Part shown: positions 23,357 to 27,321 of the stretch, piece after piece | How the letters are laid out: each line of letters begins with the position of its first letter | Numbering within the stretch: position 1 is the first letter of the stretch | Origin: Bacteroidota bacterium | GTDB taxonomy: Bacteria; Bacteroidota; Bacteroidia; Flavobacteriales_F; PHOS-HE28 | Direction of reading: 5' to 3' | NCBI GenBank assembly: GCA_963169595.1 | Contig: CAUJFM010000062.1 | Span: 1-27,321, forward strand | Length of the DNA stretch: 27,321 nt | The notes under the pieces: generated by a model | Database searches by the model: none | Seen by the model: the letters and a program-made list of their open reading frames with translations, nothing else | Told to the model about the DNA's origin: nothing | Translations under genes and position numbers: made by a program

Positions 23357-26300
23357 TCAGAAGCGCATGCGGGTGGTGCGTCGCGACATGGTCTGGCGAC
23401 CTTGCATCAGCTCGTCCATGGCGCTCATGCGCTCACCCAGCTTCGCCTTCAGCTCATCGCTGGCCACGCTCTCCAAGCGGCCCATCACCGCATGGCTGAT
23501 CGCCATCTCCTGCTCCAGCGGGGCCGAGAACCGCGGCTCCAGGCTCAGCATCCAGGTGAGGTTCTCCTCCATGATGGTGAAGATGCGCTCGTTCAGGGCA
23601 TCGGCCTTGGCGCTGTCGCCAATGGCGTAATAGGCCTCCACCGTGGGCAGCAGGATGCGGTCGAAGGGCACGTTGCGCTCCGGCATCTTCTCCAGCGAGA
23701 GGTCCAGCACCTGGCGGGCTTCGTCCTTCCGCCCTTCGTCGATGAGCGCCTCGGCCAGGCTGCTCAGCTGGAGGCGCAGGTTGGTGGTCATGCGCAGGAT
23801 GTTCTCGTCGAGGTAGATGTCACCCTCGGTGTCCATGTTGCCCCACTTGAACTTCTCCATCACGTTCTTGAACATCACGTCGGTGGCCACCCGGCCCTGC
23901 AGGTTCGGGTTGCGGTTCGGTGAATACACCGGGACCACGCGGTAGGTGAGGCCCTCCAGCTGGAAGTGGTCCTGCAGGTCGATGTAGCTGTCCGGTCCGG
24001 TCGTCACCGCGAAGTAGATCGGCCGTTCCCAGTTGTTGTTAGCCAGCAGGTCCAGCACCATCAGGTGGTTCTTCAGGAGCACCTGCCGCTTGATCTGCCA
24101 GTTCACCGAGCGCGCCCAGTTCGCAGTGTCCTTGATGGAGAGGGTGCCGTTGCTGAAGACGGTGGCGCTGTCCACCGCGATGCTGAACTTGTCCGTGGGG
24201 AACCAGGCGTCCTTCACCCCGCGCTGGAAGAGCACCTGCATGTTGCGGTCGTTGGAGGCGAAGTCCATCATCTCCTTCAGGTCGCGGTAGCCGGCCTTCC
24301 CTTGCGGGATGATCGCCACCACATCGCGCGTGCCCTGCCGGTACTTCTCGGGTGCCATGCCGAAGGGTACGGGTTCGCTGTCGTAGGCCTTGCGTCGCAT
24401 CTGGTCGATGTACCAGTCGGTGTTCAGCAGGCTGAGGTTCACCACGCGCACGTCGGTGCGGATGCCCTCCACCTCCTGGGCGTACCACAGCGGGAAAGTG
24501 TCGTTGTCACCGTTGGTGAAAAGGATGGCATTGGGTGCGCAGCTCTCCAGGTAGTCCGCGGCGAGGTCACGTGCCGGGGTGCGGTTGCTGCGATCGTGGT
24601 CGTCCCACCCATCGGCCACCATCACACCGGGCACCACGAGGCCCAGGCCCGTGGCCAGTACCGCGGTCACCGCCTCCTGCCGCATCACGCGACCCAGCAG
24701 CATGAATAGGCCCACGGCCCCGATACCCACCGCGCCCATGTAAAGGATCGCGTAGGACACACCGTGCCCGTCGTCGCCGTCCAGCAGCAGGCGCAGCATC
24801 CCCAGACCGAACACCGTGCCTGCGGCAAGGCCCAGCTCCCGGTTCGTGAGCGCGCGGGCCGCATCGAACAGCGCGAACACCCCCAGTCCGATCCAGATGG
24901 CGAAGGCGTAGAACGAACCCACGTAGGCGTAGTCGCGCTCACGTGGCTGGTAGGGCGTCTGGTTGAGGTAGATCACGATGGCCACCCCTGTGAAGAAGAA
25001 GAGCAGCATCACGATGCTCCAATCCCGCAGGTGACGCATCAGTTGGTACACCAGGCCGATGAGGCCCAGGATCAGGGGTAGCAGGTAGAACTTGTTCAGC
25101 GCCTTGTTGTTGGTCAGGCTCGAGGGCAGTTGGTCCTGGTTGCCCAGTCGCTCGGCATCGATGGCCTTGACCCCGCTGAGCCAGTTGCCGTCCATGATGT
25201 TGCCATGGCCCTGCACATCGTTCTGGCGCCCGGCGAAGTTCCACATGAAGTAGCGCCAGTACATCCAGTCCATCTGGTAGCGGAAGAAGAACCGCAGGTT
25301 CTCACCCATGGTGGGCTTGCGGATGATCGTTGGCTTGCCCTCGCGATCGGTGGTGCGCATCGGCGTGCCCTTGAACTCGCTCCAGTCCTTGTAGGCGTTC
25401 ACGTGGCTCTGCTGGCTGCTGTACATGCGCGGGAACAGCATGGTGAAGTCCGGGTCGTAGACCACTTCGGTGCCCTTGCGGGGATCGGTCACCACATATT
25501 CATGGCGCACCTCATGGCCAGGGTTCTCCTCCACGAAGTGGGCCGCGCTCCAGCGGTCGTAGAACTTCTTCACCGTGCGCCCGTTCTTCTCCACCAGGTA
25601 GGTGGCGGTGTGCACGGGGGTGCCGTCCTTGCGCTCATCGGCATAGGGCGAATCCCAGAACTGCCCCATCAGCAGCGGGCGGTCGCCGTACTGCTCGCGG
25701 TTCAGGTAGCTCAGCAGGTTGAAGACGTTCTCCGGGTTGTTCTCGTCGATCGGCGGATTGGCGGTGCTCCGGATCACGATCATGGCGTAGGTGCTGTAGC
25801 CCACCAGGATCACGCTCACGCCCAGGATCACGGTGTTCCAAAGCACCTTCTGGGTGCGCTGGGTGTGCCACAGGCCCCAGACAATGCCACCGATCAGCAG
25901 CAGGGCATAGATGAGCACGCCCGTGTTGAAGGGAAGGCCCAGGTCGTTCACGAAGAGCAGCTCGAAGGAGCCGGCCACCTTCACCAGTCCGGGGATGATC
26001 ACGGCCTGGATGGCCCCGAGGATGACGGCCGAAACGATGAAGGTGGTGATGATGCCCTTCGGCGTCACCTCGTAGCGCTTGAAGTAGTAGACGAAGGCGA
26101 TGGCCGGGATGCAGAGCAGGTTGAGCAGGTGCACCCCGATGCTCAGGCCCATGAGGTAGGCGATGAGGATCAGCCAGCGGGTGCTGTGGGCCTGGTCGGC
26201 CTCGCTTTCCCATTTCAGGATGGCCCAGAACACGATGGCGGTGAAGAAGCTGGACAGGGCGTAGACCTCGCCTTCCACCGCGCTGAACCAGAAGCTGTCG

Positions 26301-26695
26301 CTCCAGGTGTAGGCCAGGGCACCCACGATGCCGCTGCCCAGCACGGCGATCAGGGCCCCGTTGGTCAGTTCACGGCCCTCACGGGTGGCCATCTTGTAGG
26401 CCATGTGCGTGATGCTCCAGAACAGGAACAGGATGGTGAAGGCGCTGGCCAGGGCGCTGAGGATGTTCACGGCCACGGGTACGGTCTCCGGGGCAACGAA
26501 AGCGCTGGCCACCCGGGCCAGGATCATGAACAGGGGGGCTCCGGGCGGGTGGCCCACCTCCAGCTTGTAGGCCGTGGCAATGAACTCCCCGCAATCCCAG
26601 AAGCTGCTGGTGGGTTCAATGGTGACGATGTACGTCCAGGCGGCCACCAGGAACACCAGCCATCCGGTGATGATGTTCAGCTTCTTGAATTCCAT
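23357..26695 (-). CDS. DUF2723 / TMEM260-like (GT117) multi-spanning membrane glycosyltransferase
   Basis: A 1112-residue protein. The N-terminal half is strongly hydrophobic, with roughly a dozen likely membrane segments. Just after the first segment is the family signature WDCGEF (33-38; Asp34 and Glu37) followed by KLEVGHPPGAPLF (44-56), placed like the catalytic acidic loop of PMT/GT-C enzymes. A conserved extracytoplasmic block lies near 717-770, with FTNGDNDTFPLWY and then NLSLLNTDWY. The C-terminal 120 residues are helical and TPR-like. Human TMEM260, in the same Pfam family, is a protein O-mannosyltransferase acting on Ig-like IPT domains, so a role in protein O-glycosylation in the periplasm is plausible but inferred. 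The gene leads a two-gene unit with the polysaccharide deacetylase. It starts at the ATG ahead of EFKKLNII; 165 nt separate it from the divergent tRNA. Confidence 0.88.
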   Translation of the reverse strand: MEFKKLNIITGWLVFLVAAWTYIVTIEPTSSFWDCGEFIATAYKLEVGHPPGAPLFMILARVASAFVAPETVPVAVNILSALASAFTILFLFWSITHMAYKMATREGRELTNGALIAVLGSGIVGALAYTWSDSFWFSAVEGEVYALSSFFTAIVFWAILKWESEADQAHSTRWLILIAYLMGLSIGVHLLNLLCIPAIAFVYYFKRYEVTPKGIITTFIVSAVILGAIQAVIIPGLVKVAGSFELLFVNDLGLPFNTGVLIYALLLIGGIVWGLWHTQRTQKVLWNTVILGVSVILVGYSTYAMIVIRSTANPPIDENNPENVFNLLSYLNREQYGDRPLLMGQFWDSPYADERKDGTPVHTATYLVEKNGRTVKKFYDRWSAAHFVEENPGHEVRHEYVVTDPRKGTEVVYDPDFTMLFPRMYSSQQSHVNAYKDWSEFKGTPMRTTDREGKPTIIRKPTMGENLRFFFRYQMDWMYWRYFMWNFAGRQNDVQGHGNIMDGNWLSGVKAIDAERLGNQDQLPSSLTNNKALNKFYLLPLILGLIGLVYQLMRHLRDWSIVMLLFFFTGVAIVIYLNQTPYQPRERDYAYVGSFYAFAIWIGLGVFALFDAARALTNRELGLAAGTVFGLGMLRLLLDGDDGHGVSYAILYMGAVGIGAVGLFMLLGRVMRQEAVTAVLATGLGLVVPGVMVADGWDDHDRSNRTPARDLAADYLESCAPNAILFTNGDNDTFPLWYAQEVEGIRTDVRVVNLSLLNTDWYIDQMRRKAYDSEPVPFGMAPEKYRQGTRDVVAIIPQGKAGYRDLKEMMDFASNDRNMQVLFQRGVKDAWFPTDKFSIAVDSATVFSNGTLSIKDTANWARSVNWQIKRQVLLKNHLMVLDLLANNNWERPIYFAVTTGPDSYIDLQDHFQLEGLTYRVVPVYSPNRNPNLQGRVATDVMFKNVMEKFKWGNMDTEGDIYLDENILRMTTNLRLQLSSLAEALIDEGRKDEARQVLDLSLEKMPERNVPFDRILLPTVEAYYAIGDSAKADALNERIFTIMEENLTWMLSLEPRFSAPLEQEMAISHAVMGRLESVASDELKAKLGERMSAMDELMQGRQTMSRRTTRMRF

Positions 26696-26793
26696 GAGGT
26701 CGGTTGCAGGTGCGTTAGGGCCCGACCGGGGTGGCCAGGTGCCGTTCCGGTTGGGGAGGAGGCGAAAATACCAAAGTCCGGATGGGTGCCTAG

Positions 26794-26821
26794 TTGCGTT
26801 TCCCGGATCTTGTTAATTTTG
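26794..26821 (+). promoter_or_regulatory. Bacteroidota-type promoter for tRNA-Gln
   Basis: TAATTTTG (26814-26821) matches the TAnnTTTG -7 element exactly, with a TTG 17 nt upstream (26794-26796; slightly closer than usual). Transcription would begin near 26828, about 33 nt ahead of the tRNA. The rest of the 26696-26860 gap holds no gene. On the minus strand, TATTTTCG (26770-26763) is a one-mismatch candidate -7 element for the DUF2723 gene, without a clear upstream TTG. Confidence 0.6.
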
Positions 26822-26860
26822 CACCGCCGAAAGCCCGCGTAAGCGGTCTGAAGCTGATGA

Positions 26861-26933
26861 TGACCGATGGTGTAACTGGCAACACGTCTGATTTTGGTTC
26901 AGAAGAGTCTAGGTTCGAGCCCTAGTCGGTCAA
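26861..26933 (+). tRNA. trnQ: tRNA-Gln (anticodon UUG)
   Basis: A complete 73-nt cloverleaf. Acceptor arms TGACCGA and TCGGTCA pair fully, with discriminator A at 26933. The D stem is GTG/CAC. The anticodon stem TCTGA/TCAGA encloses loop TTTTGGT with anticodon TTG at 26894-26896. The T arm is CTAGG-TTCGAGC-CCTAG. CCA is not encoded, as is common in Bacteroidota. A TAnnTTTG promoter precedes it and a strong hairpin starts 10 nt after its end. Confidence 0.96.
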
Positions 26934-26975
26934 CTCTGATAAGACGAAGCCCCGCGCAAGCGGGGCTTCGTCGTT
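26933..26975 (+). repeat. 43-nt near-repeat, copy 1
   Basis: It matches 27089-27131 in 39 of 43 positions by eye. The copy contains the hairpin at 26943-26972 plus its upstream flank beginning ACTC. The repeat extends beyond the stem on the left, so whole elements are duplicated rather than two stems having converged. Confidence 0.8.
26943..26972 (+). terminator. Hairpin downstream of tRNA-Gln, likely terminator
   Basis: A perfect 13-bp stem (26943-26955 with 26960-26972) closed by a GCAA tetraloop and rich in G and C. Only GTTAC follows instead of a long T-run, so termination strength is uncertain. The position 10 nt after the tRNA supports a 3'-end role. Confidence 0.7.
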
Positions 26976-27000
26976 ACAACAGGCCGGACCAGGGCGAGAA

Positions 27001-27020
27001 CCCCGGTTCTTAGACCGGGG
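27001..27020. other. Small GC-rich hairpin (7-bp stem)
   Basis: CCCCGGT (27001-27007) pairs with ACCGGGG (27014-27020) across a 6-nt loop. It lies between the two copies of the 43-nt element in a gene-free stretch; function unknown. Confidence 0.4.
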
Positions 27021-27064
27021 CATCCGGGGCAGGGGAGCGTAGCAAGTGGCCGAAGGAAGCCCCG

Positions 27065-27083
27065 TCCCGCATCCAGTGCGGGA
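27065..27083. other. Small GC-rich hairpin (6-bp stem)
   Basis: TCCCGC (27065-27070) pairs with GCGGGA (27078-27083) across a 7-nt loop, just before the second 43-nt element. Function unknown. Confidence 0.35.
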
Positions 27084-27088
27084 GGCCA

Positions 27089-27131
27089 ACTCGGAGAAGA
27101 TGAAGCCCCGCGCAAGCGGGGCTTCGTGGTT
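27089..27131 (+). repeat. 43-nt near-repeat, copy 2
   Basis: Second copy of the element at 26933-26975, offset by 156 nt, with four differences: two in the left flank, one at the base of the stem and one just right of it. The core stem and GCAA loop are identical. Confidence 0.8.
27102..27125 (-). terminator. Hairpin downstream of the M90-like peptidase gene, likely terminator
   Basis: A 10-bp stem (27102-27111 with 27116-27125) with a GCAA loop, 20 nt past the minus-strand stop codon at 27145-27147. It could end the peptidase transcript, and act as a back-up for the tRNA transcript from the other side. No strong T-run is seen on either strand. Confidence 0.6.
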
Positions 27132-27144
27132 CCTGGCCCCTTGC

Positions 27145-27321
27145 TCAGGAAAGCAGGATCCGGTCGGGGTCCTGTTGAAGCATGCCGCACAGCACGGCAT
27201 AGAGCTCAGGCAGTTCCTGGTGGAACAGGGTGGGCTGCTCAAAGAAGTACTCCACGGCCACCGCGAAGAACTCGGCCTGGTTGGCCCCCGCGTAGTCCCG
27301 GAAGAGCCGGCTCTCGCCCCG
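27145..27321 (-). CDS. M90/MtfA-like zinc-dependent peptidase, C-terminal fragment (5' end outside window)
   Basis: The frame is open from the window edge to a TGA at 27147-27145, giving the last 58 residues. The stretch reads RDYAGANQAEFFAVAVEYFF, then PTLFHQELPELYAVLC and a final QQDPDRILLS. This closely resembles the C-terminus of the MtfA/M90 family (pattern Y-G-x-N-x-AEFFAV-x-x-E-x-FF, then P-x-LY and QDP). In MtfA a glutamate of this region is thought to be the third zinc ligand after the HExxH histidines, which lie outside the window. In E. coli MtfA modulates glucose uptake via Mlc; Bacteroidota homologues are little studied, so no role is assigned. The identification rests on a short fragment. 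Confidence 0.78.
   Translation of the reverse strand, partial: RGESRLFRDYAGANQAEFFAVAVEYFFEQPTLFHQELPELYAVLCGMLQQDPDRILLS

Noticed and set aside
22726..23630. Plus-strand frame 22806-23630 opposite the polysaccharide deacetylase.
   Set aside because: The minus strand carries all five NodB catalytic motifs in a single frame; the opposite frame has no recognisable pattern.
25130..26842. A plus-strand frame of 570 codons opposite the DUF2723 gene.
   Set aside because: The translation is low-complexity and rich in His, Val and Gly, while the minus strand gives a clear full-length family member; the plus frame is a shadow.
26922..27242. A minus-strand frame with an internal repeated peptide (EAPLARGF).
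   Set aside because: The peptide repeat is only the translation of the two duplicated hairpins, the frame runs into the tRNA, and it overlaps the better supported M90-like peptidase fragment in another frame.

Overview
The window reads as a GC-rich genome fragment of the phylum Bacteroidota, probably Flavobacteriia-like. The evidence is two giant secreted proteins with C-terminal type B sorting domains of the type IX secretion system (T9SS), three PorP/SprF-family outer-membrane proteins, a PorE-like envelope protein, a DUF2723/GT117 membrane protein, no obvious Shine-Dalgarno sites, and a promoter of the TTG...TAnnTTTG type ahead of a tRNA. No species can be named from the sequence alone.

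Plus strand, 1-22726: a surface-adhesin and secretion region. It opens with the C-terminal part of a PorP/SprF protein (1-654). Next comes a 3116-residue adhesin of 33 SprB-type repeats (662-10012), followed closely by its own PorP/SprF protein (10025-10930). After a 118-139 nt gap with a palindrome and a candidate promoter comes a second, unrelated adhesin of about 2843 residues (CUB-like domain, then 31 Ig-like repeats; 11070-19601). Its stop overlaps the start of a third PorP/SprF protein (19598-20518), which is followed 3 nt later by a TPR, beta-propeller, carboxypeptidase-regulatory-like and OmpA protein resembling PorE (20522-22726). The layout suggests two transcription units, each pairing a giant adhesin with a dedicated PorP/SprF partner. 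The second also carries a peptidoglycan-binding T9SS-type component.

Minus strand, 26695-22716: a two-gene unit read toward the adhesin region. It encodes a large DUF2723 (TMEM260-like, GT117) membrane protein and, 2 nt downstream, a NodB-type polysaccharide deacetylase. The deacetylase 3' end overlaps the PorE-like gene 3' end by 11 nt.

Right end, 26696-27321: a divergent intergenic region with a good candidate promoter, a complete tRNA-Gln(UUG), two near-identical hairpin elements that are probably terminators, and on the minus strand the last 58 codons of an M90/MtfA-like zinc peptidase.

The most interesting signals lie inside the adhesins. Adhesin 1 has a four-domain super-repeat (A-B-C-D) present three times plus a partial fourth copy. 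Adhesin 2 has an extra cysteine pair that appears or disappears as a unit in individual repeats. Both have position-locked Asp-Ser/Thr motifs that match the known Bacteroidota O-glycosylation sequon.
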